From: Opitutus sp.
Lineage (GTDB): Bacteria; Verrucomicrobiota; Verrucomicrobiia; Opitutales; Opitutaceae
Assembly: GCA_025361365.1 (NCBI GenBank)
Contig: JANYAM010000060.1
Location: 1 to 35,428, forward strand
Direction: 5' to 3'
DNA length: 35,428 nucleotides
The number at the start of each line of letters is the position of its first letter. Within the stretch, counting starts at the first letter, position 1. Shown piece by piece: positions 6,415 to 18,312 of the stretch. The position numbers and the translations under genes are program-made. Under the pieces are notes generated by a model. That model was not told the DNA's origin, did no database searches, and saw only the letters and a program-made list of their open reading frames with translations.

Positions 6415-8598
6415 TCAGCTCTGCGAGCCGTAGTATTTCTTGTAACTCCGGTAGTAGCGGTAATTCGAATAATACTCGATGCGCCGCGGCGAGAGGCCGT
6501 TGAGCACGATGCCGAGCAGCTCGTTTTTGCTCTCCTTGAGCTGCTTGATGTAGAGGCGAATGTGCTTCCGGTAGGCGCGATTGAAACGGCAGACGTAGAT
6601 GACCTCGTCGGTGCGTTCGGCGATGAGTAGCGAGTCGGTGACGGCGCCCATCGGCGGCGAGTCCACGACGATGAGGTCGAAGTGCTGCTTCATGGCCTCG
6701 ATGAACTGGCCGAAGATGGCGGTCTCGAGCAGCTCGGTGGGGCTCTTCGAGCGGCCGCCGGAGCGGAGGAGATAGAGGTTCTCGTCGACCTTGGTGAAGC
6801 CGAGCGCGGCGTCGGTGAAAGGATCGGCCGGGATCTTGGCACCGGCCTCGAACCAGGCGATGAGGCCGGCCTCGTTGGTCAGCTTGAAGTGGCGGTGCAG
6901 CATCGGGCGGCGCATGTCGCAGTCGATGAGCAGGACCTTCTTGCCGTGGCGGGCGAACGAGCCGGCCAGGTTGCAGCTGATCATCGTCTTGCCCTCGCCG
7001 GGAATCGTGCTGGTGACGAGGATGGACTTCGGGAAGTCGAGCTTCGACTGGATCTTGACCGCGCTGTAGACGCTGAGGAAGGCCTCGGAGCCGGGGGAGG
7101 TGCGGTTGCTGTTGACGAGCGAGTGCTTCTCCGTGTCCGGCACGTCGCCGATTTCCGGGATGATGCCGAGGAGATGGGCGCCGATGAAGCCCTCGATGTC
7201 CCAGGCGCTCTTTACCCGGTCGTCGAGGAAGCTGAGGCCGATGGCGACCAGCGCGAAGACGATGACGCCGAGAAAGAAACTCGTCTTGATGATGTTCCGG
7301 ATATTCGGCGTGAAGGCCGTCGGGTTGGGCAGGGCGCGGTCCAGCGGCTTGACGGGGATGTTCTCGAGGTTCTTCGAGGTGGTGACCTGGTTCAGGCGGT
7401 TGAGGATCTCGAGGTAGTTACTCTTGGCGACCTGGGCCTGGTTCTCGAGGCTCTTGAAGTCGACGGAGAGGTCGCCGAGGCGCAGGTTGTCCTTCTCGGC
7501 GGACTGGTATTCCTTGATGTAGGAGGCCTCGGTGTCCTTCAGCTTCTCATACTGCGTGCGCAGGTCGGAGATGGACTGCTCAATGTTGCGGGTGATCTGG
7601 CCCGTGACCACGTCAATGGAGTTCGCGAGCTCGATCATCTTCGGGTGGCGCTCGAGGTAGCGCTCGCTGAGAATGGCCTGGGTCTTGTTGAGCTCGGCGA
7701 GGTTGTTCTTGAGGATCGGGATGTTGCCGTAGTTGGAGATGTAACCGATCTCGAGCAGGTTGGCCGGATTCCCCTTCTGCATTTTCTCGATCTGGCTGAT
7801 GAGGGTCTCGATATCGAGCCGGGCGAGCCGGGCGGTCGTGAGCATGGCGTTCACCGTGCGGAGGCGCTCGCCGACGATGTTCATGCTGTTGTCGAGCGAG
7901 ACTAGGTTGTGCTTGCGGCGGTAGTCCTGCAGCTTTCCCTCGGCAGCCTCGGATTCCTGCTGGAGTTCCTTGGCGCGGCTGCGGAGGTAGTCCACGGCGA
8001 ACTCGTTCTTGCCGCCGACATTCTCCATCAGGTAGCGCATGAACTGCTCGACGTAACGGTTGGCCAGCAGCGCGGCGCCCTCGGGGTCGCGGTTGTTGAC
8101 GGTGATCGTGATCAGGAAGCTGTTGCGGATCGAAACGGGTGACATGCTGCCGAGCAGGCCGCCGACCGCGGGCGGGTTGGCGCCGGGCGCGAGGTCCTTG
8201 AGGTAGGGGCGCTGCAGCAGCCGGATCTCGTCGGGGGTCAGCGACTGGGCGACCATCGTGCGGAGCCGGCCGCTCCCGAGGATCTGGAGGTAGGTGCCGA
8301 GATCGACCTCGGACCGGACGGAGGTGTCCACGACCTGCTCGTTCTGCACCACGCGCTCCGGGCGCTCAAACTGCATGGTGGCCATGCTGGAATACATCGG
8401 GGTTTCCTGCGCCTGGTAATAGCCGATGGAGAGGGAGACGAGCAGGGCCACCGGCAGTGCGATCCAGAGGCGTTCGCGAAGGATGACGTAGTAGTCGCGC
8501 AGGGAGCGACGCTCGACGACCTGCTGGTCATTGCCATGCAGGGAAGGCCCGGGCGCGCGGGCCGGGGCGGTCGGGAGAGGAGCGTCGGGGTCGGACAT
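6415..8598 (-). CDS. Wzc-like exopolysaccharide co-polymerase and tyrosine autokinase
   Basis: 727 residues with the fused Wzz-plus-BY-kinase architecture. A cytoplasmic N-terminus is followed by a first membrane helix (about 45-62), a long periplasmic coiled-coil region with Wzz and GNVR-like segments (about 65-430), and a proline-containing segment with a second helix (about 430-455). The cytoplasmic kinase carries Walker A (IPGEGKTMIS, about 527-537), Walker A' (VLLIDCDMRRP, about 551-561) and Walker B (DLIVVDSPP, about 640-648). The C-terminus ends in a tyrosine cluster (eight Tyr in the last 24 residues), the normal autophosphorylation site. Such proteins control chain length and export of exopolysaccharide across the inner membrane. 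It follows the Wza-like gene by 7 bases. No polymerase or glycosyltransferase genes are nearby, so the rest of the synthesis machinery must lie elsewhere. Confidence 0.93.
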   Translation of the reverse strand: MSDPDAPLPTAPARAPGPSLHGNDQQVVERRSLRDYYVILRERLWIALPVALLVSLSIGYYQAQETPMYSSMATMQFERPERVVQNEQVVDTSVRSEVDLGTYLQILGSGRLRTMVAQSLTPDEIRLLQRPYLKDLAPGANPPAVGGLLGSMSPVSIRNSFLITITVNNRDPEGAALLANRYVEQFMRYLMENVGGKNEFAVDYLRSRAKELQQESEAAEGKLQDYRRKHNLVSLDNSMNIVGERLRTVNAMLTTARLARLDIETLISQIEKMQKGNPANLLEIGYISNYGNIPILKNNLAELNKTQAILSERYLERHPKMIELANSIDVVTGQITRNIEQSISDLRTQYEKLKDTEASYIKEYQSAEKDNLRLGDLSVDFKSLENQAQVAKSNYLEILNRLNQVTTSKNLENIPVKPLDRALPNPTAFTPNIRNIIKTSFFLGVIVFALVAIGLSFLDDRVKSAWDIEGFIGAHLLGIIPEIGDVPDTEKHSLVNSNRTSPGSEAFLSVYSAVKIQSKLDFPKSILVTSTIPGEGKTMISCNLAGSFARHGKKVLLIDCDMRRPMLHRHFKLTNEAGLIAWFEAGAKIPADPFTDAALGFTKVDENLYLLRSGGRSKSPTELLETAIFGQFIEAMKQHFDLIVVDSPPMGAVTDSLLIAERTDEVIYVCRFNRAYRKHIRLYIKQLKESKNELLGIVLNGLSPRRIEYYSNYRYYRSYKKYYGSQS

Positions 8599-8605
8599 GA
8601 AAAAA

Positions 8606-9232
8606 TCAGATCAGGCGCTCGGGCACGTAGACGATATCGCCCGGCAGCAGCACCATGGAGCTGTCGTCGGTCCGGGTGTCGCGCTTGCCCTTGATGACGC
8701 TGTCGACGTCGACGGTGAAGACCTTCTTGGTGCCGTCGGCCAGGATGCGGGTGACCGTGACCGCGGTGCCCTTGCCAATGTCGGTGATGCCGCCGGCCTT
8801 GGTGACCAGCTCGACGACCGTGAGGGTGGACTCGATCGGAAGGGTGTAGCGGCCCGCGCTGCGGATGGCGCCCTGGATGGAAACCTCGCGCGGGGCGTAT
8901 TCCTCGACGCTGACGGTGACCTGTGGGTTGCGCAGGAAGCGTCCTTCCTTGTAAGCGTTCTCGATCGCCGCCTGGGCCTCGACCACGGTCATGCCGCCGA
9001 TGGCGATCTCCCCGAGCAAGGGCATGTTGATCCGGCCCCGGGCATCGATGCGCGTCAGGCTGGTCAGGTCCTCCTCCTGATAAACGGCGACCCGCACGCG
9101 GTCGGCCAAGCCGAGGGTGTGGACGTAATTTTTCTTGTTCTCAGTCTTGCTGGTGCCCTGGCCGAACGCCGGCAGACCGCCGGCCATCGCGAGCGCGGCC
9201 AGAAGGGAGGGGAGGAGGCGGGCGATTTTCAT
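8606..9232 (-). CDS. Wza-like polysaccharide export protein (Poly_export/SLBB), short form
   Basis: 208 residues. A signal peptide (about 1-25, ending AFGQG) is followed by a Poly_export domain (about 35-110; YVHTLGLADRVRVAVYQEEDLT and DARGRINMPLLGEIAIGG) and an SLBB domain (about 113-200; VSIQGAIRSAGRYTLP). The protein ends with VLLPGDIVYVPERLI. It is much shorter than E. coli Wza, without the extra SLBB repeat and C-terminal pore helix. The signal sequence also has no lipobox cysteine, so it is probably not a lipoprotein. The outer-membrane passage may therefore depend on the neighbouring barrel protein (inference). It lies 9 bases after that gene and 7 bases before the Wzc-like gene in an obvious operon. 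Confidence 0.92.
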   Translation of the reverse strand: MKIARLLPSLLAALAMAGGLPAFGQGTSKTENKKNYVHTLGLADRVRVAVYQEEDLTSLTRIDARGRINMPLLGEIAIGGMTVVEAQAAIENAYKEGRFLRNPQVTVSVEEYAPREVSIQGAIRSAGRYTLPIESTLTVVELVTKAGGITDIGKGTAVTVTRILADGTKKVFTVDVDSVIKGKRDTRTDDSSMVLLPGDIVYVPERLI

Positions 9233-9241
9233 GAGTGATTT

Positions 9242-10378
9242 TCAGTAGCGGCTGGAAACGTCGATGGCAAATCCCTGTCGGTCAAAGTCCGAGAAAGCGA
9301 AAGTGGACCAGTTACGGAAGTAGGTATACGAGGCGCCCACTTGCAAGTGCTCGTTCATCTTGTAGCGGGCGCCCAGGTTGAAGCTGAAGAAAGTGTCGCG
9401 CCGCGTGGGCGGGGGCGTGCCGAGGAAGTGGTTCAGGCCGTAGCCCAGGCCAGCGTTGAAATCGATTTTGCGGGAGAAGGCGTAGCCGGCGTTGAGCGAG
9501 GCGGTGGTGGAGTCGACCGAGGCGCCGGTGGCGATGGTGCTGAAATCCCGGCTGAGCTGGGCGTTGAGGTTGAGCTTTCGGGTCACGGGCCAGCCGACGG
9601 CGGCGAGGGCGTTGAAGTGGGTGTAGTTCTGGGTGCCGGTGCCGCCGACCTCGCGGATCTGGTAACCGACGCGCACGGTGCCGTTCAGCTTGGCCAGCAG
9701 GCCGCCGCTGGCGCCGACGTTGAACCAGTGGTCGTAGGTGTCCCCGCCGACGGACGTCTGGGACACCCGGATGCGGTAGCCGGCGATCAGGTCTAGCCGG
9801 GAAGTGTAGACGTAGAACACGTCGAGGGACTGGGAGTAATCGGTGAGGTTGGCGAGGGTCGTGGTCTCCACGTATTTGCGGCGGAGGTAGGTGGTCTCGG
9901 AGGTGAGGTAGTATTTGTCGTTCACCGGATACTTCAGGTTGAGGCCGAGCGGGAAATTCCAGGAATTCGTGCGCAGGTTGACCGCGCTGTCCGACCGGCT
10001 TTCGCGGAAGGCGCTGACCGTGAAAGCCCCGGTCGTGCGCCCGGTGGTCTTGTTGAATTCCACGTGCAGGTTGGGATTGAGGGAATTCTCGTGCGAATAC
10101 TTGTTGTAGGTCGCGTAGTTGACGGTGAACACGGCGTTGACGGCGATGATGCCGGCCCGGCGCTTCATCTCGGCGCCCACCGCGCCCGTCACGGTGTAGT
10201 CGCCCTCGTTCCGCGAGTCGGAGAAGACGTTGGAATCATAGCTCAGCGTCACGCTGCCGAAGACGAACAGCTGGTTCCGCGAGCCGTCGAGGTTAATGAG
10301 CGCGTGGGCGGTCGGCAGGGCCAGCAGGAGCGCGGCAAGTCCGAGGAGGCAGGTTCGGGCTGGGGCGGAGAAAATCAC
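9242..10378 (-). CDS. Outer-membrane beta-barrel protein of the exopolysaccharide operon
   Basis: 378 residues from a GTG start (complement of 10376-10378). A signal peptide (about 1-26, ending AHA) precedes a mature protein made of alternating polar/hydrophobic beta strands rich in Tyr, Asn, Thr and Arg. It begins LFVFGSVTLSYDSNVF and ends with an aromatic residue (VSSRY), as expected of a barrel inserted by the Bam machine. I cannot give a family beyond outer-membrane barrel. Its place between a FecR-like gene and the Wza-like gene suggests a role in polysaccharide secretion or anchoring, similar in position to barrel proteins of other exopolysaccharide clusters. Function is inferred from context only. 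No Walker or enzymatic motif is visible. Confidence 0.85.
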   Translation of the reverse strand: MIFSAPARTCLLGLAALLLALPTAHALINLDGSRNQLFVFGSVTLSYDSNVFSDSRNEGDYTVTGAVGAEMKRRAGIIAVNAVFTVNYATYNKYSHENSLNPNLHVEFNKTTGRTTGAFTVSAFRESRSDSAVNLRTNSWNFPLGLNLKYPVNDKYYLTSETTYLRRKYVETTTLANLTDYSQSLDVFYVYTSRLDLIAGYRIRVSQTSVGGDTYDHWFNVGASGGLLAKLNGTVRVGYQIREVGGTGTQNYTHFNALAAVGWPVTRKLNLNAQLSRDFSTIATGASVDSTTASLNAGYAFSRKIDFNAGLGYGLNHFLGTPPPTRRDTFFSFNLGARYKMNEHLQVGASYTYFRNWSTFAFSDFDRQGFAIDVSSRY

Positions 10379-10400
10379 GTCAGGTTACGGAGGTGCCAGT

Positions 10401-11324
10401 TCAGTCGCCCGGCAGGCGGTCGGGGCTGATGACGACGTTGGTCGGCGGGCTCGCCGGGACCGTGGGCTTGGCCACGATTTCCTGGCCATCGTCCGTGGGC
10501 GCGGAGGGGGGCGGCGTGCCGGTGCCCGTGGCGGGCGTGGTCGCGGGCGGGGCGTCGAGCCCGGCCTCGGCCTTCTTTTCAATGGCCTCGAAGGTGACCG
10601 TCTTCTTGGCGTTGCACGCGATGCTGACGCGCTCGTCGGAGGCTTGCAGCGCCTCGGGCGGGATCTGGCTGATGGTCACGGTGGGCGGCAGGCCCGCCGG
10701 GGACGACCGCACCACGGCGCGCTCGCCCGGCCGCAGGATCTGGCCGCCGATATCCTTGCTGCCGCCGCGCACAGTGATGTCGCCGTCGAGCAGGTCGATG
10801 ATCGTCTCGTCCGCGTTGGTCTCGATGGCGACCTTGCCGCCACGGATGTTCACGGAGGCCTGCGGAGTGGAATAGGACATGGAGCTGCCCGAGACCAGCT
10901 GGCTGGTGCACACGCCGACGGCGCCATGGGCGATATGGACGTCACTCTGCGAGATGGACGGCTCAAAGGGGGCATCCGCCGTGGAGTTGCGGTCGGGCTT
11001 GAACGGCTCCTGCACGAAGCGATCGATTTCGACGCGGGTGTTCTGGTCGACAAACATGCCGGTGCCGTTGGAATACACGAAGGCGTTGTGGGCGCCCTCC
11101 TTGGTCTCGATCACGGTGCCGGGGGCATCAAACGCCGTTGCCTGGCGGGCCGTGTAGATCTTGTCGCCGGTCTGGATCTGGCTGTCGCCCACCGCCTCGG
11201 CCAGGTAGATCTTGCTGGTCGGGCCTTTCTTTTTGCCAAGCTGGCGCTGGGCGAACGCGCTGGGTGCAACCACCAACAGCGCGGTGGCGCTGAGCAGGAG
11301 TAGGCGGGCGAGTTTGGTTTTCAT
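10401..11324 (-). CDS. Secreted FecR-domain protein
   Basis: 307 residues. A signal peptide (about 1-25, ending SAFA) is followed by a FecR-like beta domain (about 45-200), recognisable by the run VRTGDKIYTARQA-like GDKIYTARQATAFDAPGTV, FVDQNTRVEIDRF and ASVNIRGGKVAIET. After about residue 255 there is a Pro/Thr/Ala-rich low-complexity tail. There is no N-terminal cytoplasmic anti-sigma segment and no transmembrane helix after the signal sequence. It is therefore unlike the iron-signalling FecR and more like periplasmic FecR-domain proteins found in exopolysaccharide or surface-protein loci. It is the first gene of the minus-strand operon and has a candidate promoter in the gap after leuS. 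The precise role is unknown. Confidence 0.85.
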   Translation of the reverse strand: MKTKLARLLLLSATALLVVAPSAFAQRQLGKKKGPTSKIYLAEAVGDSQIQTGDKIYTARQATAFDAPGTVIETKEGAHNAFVYSNGTGMFVDQNTRVEIDRFVQEPFKPDRNSTADAPFEPSISQSDVHIAHGAVGVCTSQLVSGSSMSYSTPQASVNIRGGKVAIETNADETIIDLLDGDITVRGGSKDIGGQILRPGERAVVRSSPAGLPPTVTISQIPPEALQASDERVSIACNAKKTVTFEAIEKKAEAGLDAPPATTPATGTGTPPPSAPTDDGQEIVAKPTVPASPPTNVVISPDRLPGD

Positions 11325-11387
11325 AGCCTGTGGGATTTTTGTTAGCGTCGTTCCGCCGGGAGGCGAACAGCTTATTTATGTATCCCG

Positions 11388-11417
11388 AATTTAACTAGGG
11401 TGTATCACCTATGGCAA
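11388..11417 (-). promoter_or_regulatory. Candidate promoter for the exopolysaccharide operon with an imperfect dyad in the spacer
   Basis: On the minus strand TTGCCA (complement of 11412-11417) and TAAATT (complement of 11388-11393) are 18 bases apart. They match the sigma-70 -35 box at 5 of 6 positions and the -10 box at 4 of 6. The spacer contains TAGGTGATACACCCTA (complement of 11396-11411), an imperfect palindrome (TAGGTG/CACCcTA) that could be an operator. It lies 64 bases upstream of the FecR-like start. Nothing else is visible in 11325-11457. Confidence 0.4.
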
Positions 11418-11457
11418 GGGTAAAAACCGGATCTTCAGCCATAAATTGCATGCTGCT

Positions 11458-14022
<2,565 letters not shown>

Positions 14023-14043
14023 CGATTGTTAAAACCCGCCACA

Positions 14044-15395
<1,352 letters not shown>

Positions 15396-15399
<4 letters not shown>

Positions 15400-16778
15400 G
15401 ACTCCTTCGCTGCTGCCTGCCTGTCCTTGCCCTCCTGCCGCTCGGCGCCCTCGCGACGCCGGTGGCCGAGCTCTTCAACGCGCGGCTCAAGTCCGTCGTC
15501 GCGGTGGAGTTTTTCATCCAGGCGGAAACCGAGCGCCAGCCCGTCATGGTGCTCGGCAGCGTGATTGACGATAACGGCACGGTCATCCTGCCCGGCGCCG
15601 CCATCCTGCCAGGCGTCGCGCCGAGTCAGCTGAAAGACTTCAAGGTCTACCGGCCGGGCAGCACCGAGTCGGCACCCGCCGTCTATCTGGGTCAGGACGC
15701 CTTCACCGGCTGGCATTTCGTGCGGATTGATGAAAAAGCCCGCGCCGGCCTCGTGCCCGTTACTCGCTGGACCGTCGCGCAGGCCGAGCCGGCCATGGGC
15801 GAGGAACTCTGGGGCATTGGCCTCCGCAACAAGGACGAGGATTTCCAACCGTATTTCCTGAGCTCGCGCGTGGCGGTGACGATGAAGTTGCCGCAGAAGA
15901 CCGTGATCCTTGGCAGCGACGTCGCCAGCCCGGGCCTGCCGGTGTTCAATGCCGCCGGCGAACTTGCCGGTCTCGCGCAGACGTCGTTCGGACAGAACTT
16001 TCTCCTCTTTTCCCGCAACCAGCGGGGCAATCCCGTTGTGCTGGTGAACGTCGAGGAAAGCAGCGTCGTGCTGCTCGCGGCCGAGGTGCTACCGTATCTC
16101 GGGCGCATCCCGCAGTCCGTCAGTGGCCGGCCGATCGCGTGGTTCGGCGCCTACGGCCTGCAGCCGATGGATCCCGAGGTGGCCAAGCTCCTCAAGCTCG
16201 AGAACCAGTCCGGTGTGGTCGTGAGCGACATCATGAAGTCGAGTCCCGCGGACCAGGCCGGCCTGCAGGAGCGCGACATCATCCTCGCGATCGACGGCCA
16301 GCCCTTGCCGCGCCTCAAGCCCGACCGGGTCGTCGTCAGTTATTTCGGCCAGGAAATTCTGCGCCGCCTGCCCGGCGACGTGGTCACGCTCGCCGTGCTG
16401 CGCGGCACCACCCGCGTCGAGGTGAAGCTCAAGCTGGGCGACGAGCCCAAGCTCGTGCGCGAGGCCGACCGGCACTACTTTGAGCGGCTCGGTTTCACGG
16501 CGCGCGAATTCCTCTACAACGACGGCATCCTACACCGCGCCAACCCGGGCACGACCGAGGGCGTCATGGTGCACTTCGTCAAGCCGGGCACCGCCGTCGC
16601 CACGGCCGGACTGCGGCCGGACGACTGGGTGCGCGAGATCGACGGCACCCCGGTGAAGACCTACGCGTCGGCCCTGGAAAAGCTGGCCGCCATCGAGGCC
16701 GACAAGGCCCGCGCGGAATTCGTGTTGCTCGTCAGCCGCGGCGGCGAGACACAGGTGCTGCGCGTCAAACTCAACTGA
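15396..16778 (+). CDS. Catalytically inactive HtrA-like protein with two PDZ domains
   Basis: 460 residues with a signal peptide (about 1-21, ending GALA), a degenerate trypsin-like region (about 25-230) and two PDZ domains (about 245-345 and 365-455; SSPADQAGLQERDIILAIDG and VATAGLRPDDWVREIDG). The active enzyme's motifs are lost. The His motif aligns with VILPGAAILPG (no His), the Asp motif with FTGWHFVRID, and the Ser motif with SDVASPGLPVF (no GNSGG). The overall plan still matches the preceding gene, so this is best read as a duplicated pseudoprotease, perhaps a regulator, substrate adaptor or hetero-oligomer partner of the active protease (inference). The ATGA overlap means the two are made together. 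ribE begins 4 bases after its stop. Confidence 0.82.
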
Positions 16779-16782
16779 AGAC

Positions 16783-17379
16783 ATGTTCACCGGCATCATC
16801 GAGGAAACCGGCCGCGTGGCCGCCTTCACCCAGGGACCCGATTCCTGGTGGCTGCAGGTTGCGGCCGGTCTCGTCACGTCTGACGTGAAGCTGGGCGACA
16901 GCATCGCCGTCAACGGCTGCTGCCTGACGGTGACGAAGTTCGACGCCGGCCACCTCTGGTTCGACATTCTCGAGGAGACGCGCCGCCTGACCAGTTTCGC
17001 GCAGCTCGCGGCCGGTTCGCTCGTCAACCTGGAGCGCAGCCTGCGGGCGGACGCGCGCCTCGGGGGGCATTTTGTTTCCGGCCACATCGATGCTCCCGGC
17101 CGCGTCGAGGTGTTCGAGGCGCGCGGCAAGGATCATTACCTGAAGGTGAGCGTGCCGGCCGGGTCCGCGCGCTATCTCGTCTACAAGGGTAGCGTGGCGA
17201 TCGACGGCATTTCGCTGACGGTGGCGGAGGTCGCGGGCGATTCCTTTGCGGTGTGGCTTATCCCGCACACGCTCGTGGTGACCAACCTGCGGGACAAAAA
17301 GGCCGGCGACACGCTCAACCTGGAATTCGACCTGCTGGCCAAGTATGTCGAGAAACTCCACGCCACCCGGCCGGTCTGA
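16783..17379 (+). CDS. ribE: Riboflavin synthase alpha subunit
   Basis: Cytoplasmic enzyme that dismutates two 6,7-dimethyl-8-ribityllumazines into riboflavin plus a pyrimidine. 198 residues with the characteristic N-terminus MFTGIIEETGRV and two tandem lumazine-binding domains (about 1-87 and 98-186). The first contains SIAVNGCCLTVT. The second begins after GGHFVSGHIDAPG and repeats the motif as SVAIDGISLTVAEV. It lacks any linked ribB, ribD or ribH in this window, so it is separated from the rest of the pathway and embedded in an envelope operon, 4 bases after the HtrA-like pseudoprotease and 6 bases before the uracil-DNA glycosylase gene. I see no FMN riboswitch upstream. The symbol ribC is used for the same enzyme in some species. 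Confidence 0.95.
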   Translation: MFTGIIEETGRVAAFTQGPDSWWLQVAAGLVTSDVKLGDSIAVNGCCLTVTKFDAGHLWFDILEETRRLTSFAQLAAGSLVNLERSLRADARLGGHFVSGHIDAPGRVEVFEARGKDHYLKVSVPAGSARYLVYKGSVAIDGISLTVAEVAGDSFAVWLIPHTLVVTNLRDKKAGDTLNLEFDLLAKYVEKLHATRPV

Positions 17380-17385
17380 TCCCGC

Positions 17386-18312
17386 ATGTCCACCCGTGAC
17401 CAACTCCTCGCGCTCAACGACGAGCTCCGCCGCCTGAAGGCCGGCGGCCAGCGCGCCGTGTCCGTCAGCGCGGAAGGACTGGCGCAGTTGCGCGAGGCGG
17501 TCGCCGCGGCTCAAGCGGACGGCACGGCCGAGACCGCCTCGATCACGACCGCGCCCTTCCTCATGGCCGAGCCGCCCAAGCCGGTCGTGCGGGCCGGGGC
17601 GGCGCCGGCCATTGTTTCAACCATGCCCGCGACGCCGGAGATCAAACTGCCGGAGGGCGACAAGCAGGCGCGTTGGAATTTCCTACGGGAACTGGTGGTC
17701 AACGACGCCACGTGCCGCGCCCGGGTCTATGCCGGCAAGCAGGTGGTCTTTGGCGTGGGCAATCTCGACGCGGCCGTCATGTTCGTGGGCGAGGCGCCCG
17801 GCGGCGACGAGGAGGACCAGAGCGAGCCGTTCGTCGGCCGCGCCGGTCAATTGCTGAACAAGATGATCAAGGCCATGGGCCTCGAGCGTGGCCAGGTTTA
17901 CATCGGCAACATCCTCAACTGGCGGCCGGAGATGGGCCCGCGCAACGCCGACGGCTCGCAGACGGGCAACCGCCCGCCGACCGCGCAGGAGATGGCCTAC
18001 TGCCTGCCCTTCATTCGCGCGCAGATCGCGATCATCCGGCCCAAGGTCCTGGTGGCGCTCGGCAAGACCGCCGTCGACGGCCTGCTCGGGGCGGATCGTT
18101 TCAAGTCCATGGGCGCGGCGCGCGGCAGCTGGCACTCGTATGCGGACACGCCGCTGCGCGCGAGCTACCATCCGTCCTACCTGCTGCGGCAGGAAGGACT
18201 CACCAGCGCGGCGGCGAAAAAAATCAAGCGCGACGCCTGGGAGGACATGCTCGCCGTGATGGAGCGGGCCGAACTGCCCGTCTCCGAGAAGCAGCGGAAT
18301 TATTTCCTGTGA
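17386..18312 (+). CDS. Family-4-like uracil-DNA glycosylase, Fe-S ligands incomplete
   Basis: 308 residues. The C-terminal ~200 residues are a UDG fold: motif [12 protein letters not shown] at 135-145, [12 protein letters not shown] at 149-160, and motif B around His262 (YHPSYLLR). These excise uracil from DNA and start base-excision repair. Family-4 enzymes normally bind a [4Fe-4S] cluster with four cysteines. Here, by alignment from memory, the first is Asp107, the second Cys110, the third Trp179 (GNILNWRP) and the fourth Cys206. The cluster is therefore probably absent, as in some proteobacterial homologues I recall with a Trp at the third site. The first ~95 residues are a helical, then Pro/Ala-rich extension of unknown role. 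Its TGA overlaps the GTG start of opgG. Confidence 0.88.
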   Translation: MSTRDQLLALNDELRRLKAGGQRAVSVSAEGLAQLREAVAAAQADGTAETASITTAPFLMAEPPKPVVRAGAAPAIVSTMPATPEIKLPEGDKQARWNFLRELVVNDATCRARVYAGKQVVFGVGNLDAAVMFVGEAPGGDEEDQSEPFVGRAGQLLNKMIKAMGLERGQVYIGNILNWRPEMGPRNADGSQTGNRPPTAQEMAYCLPFIRAQIAIIRPKVLVALGKTAVDGLLGADRFKSMGAARGSWHSYADTPLRASYHPSYLLRQEGLTSAAAKKIKRDAWEDMLAVMERAELPVSEKQRNYFL

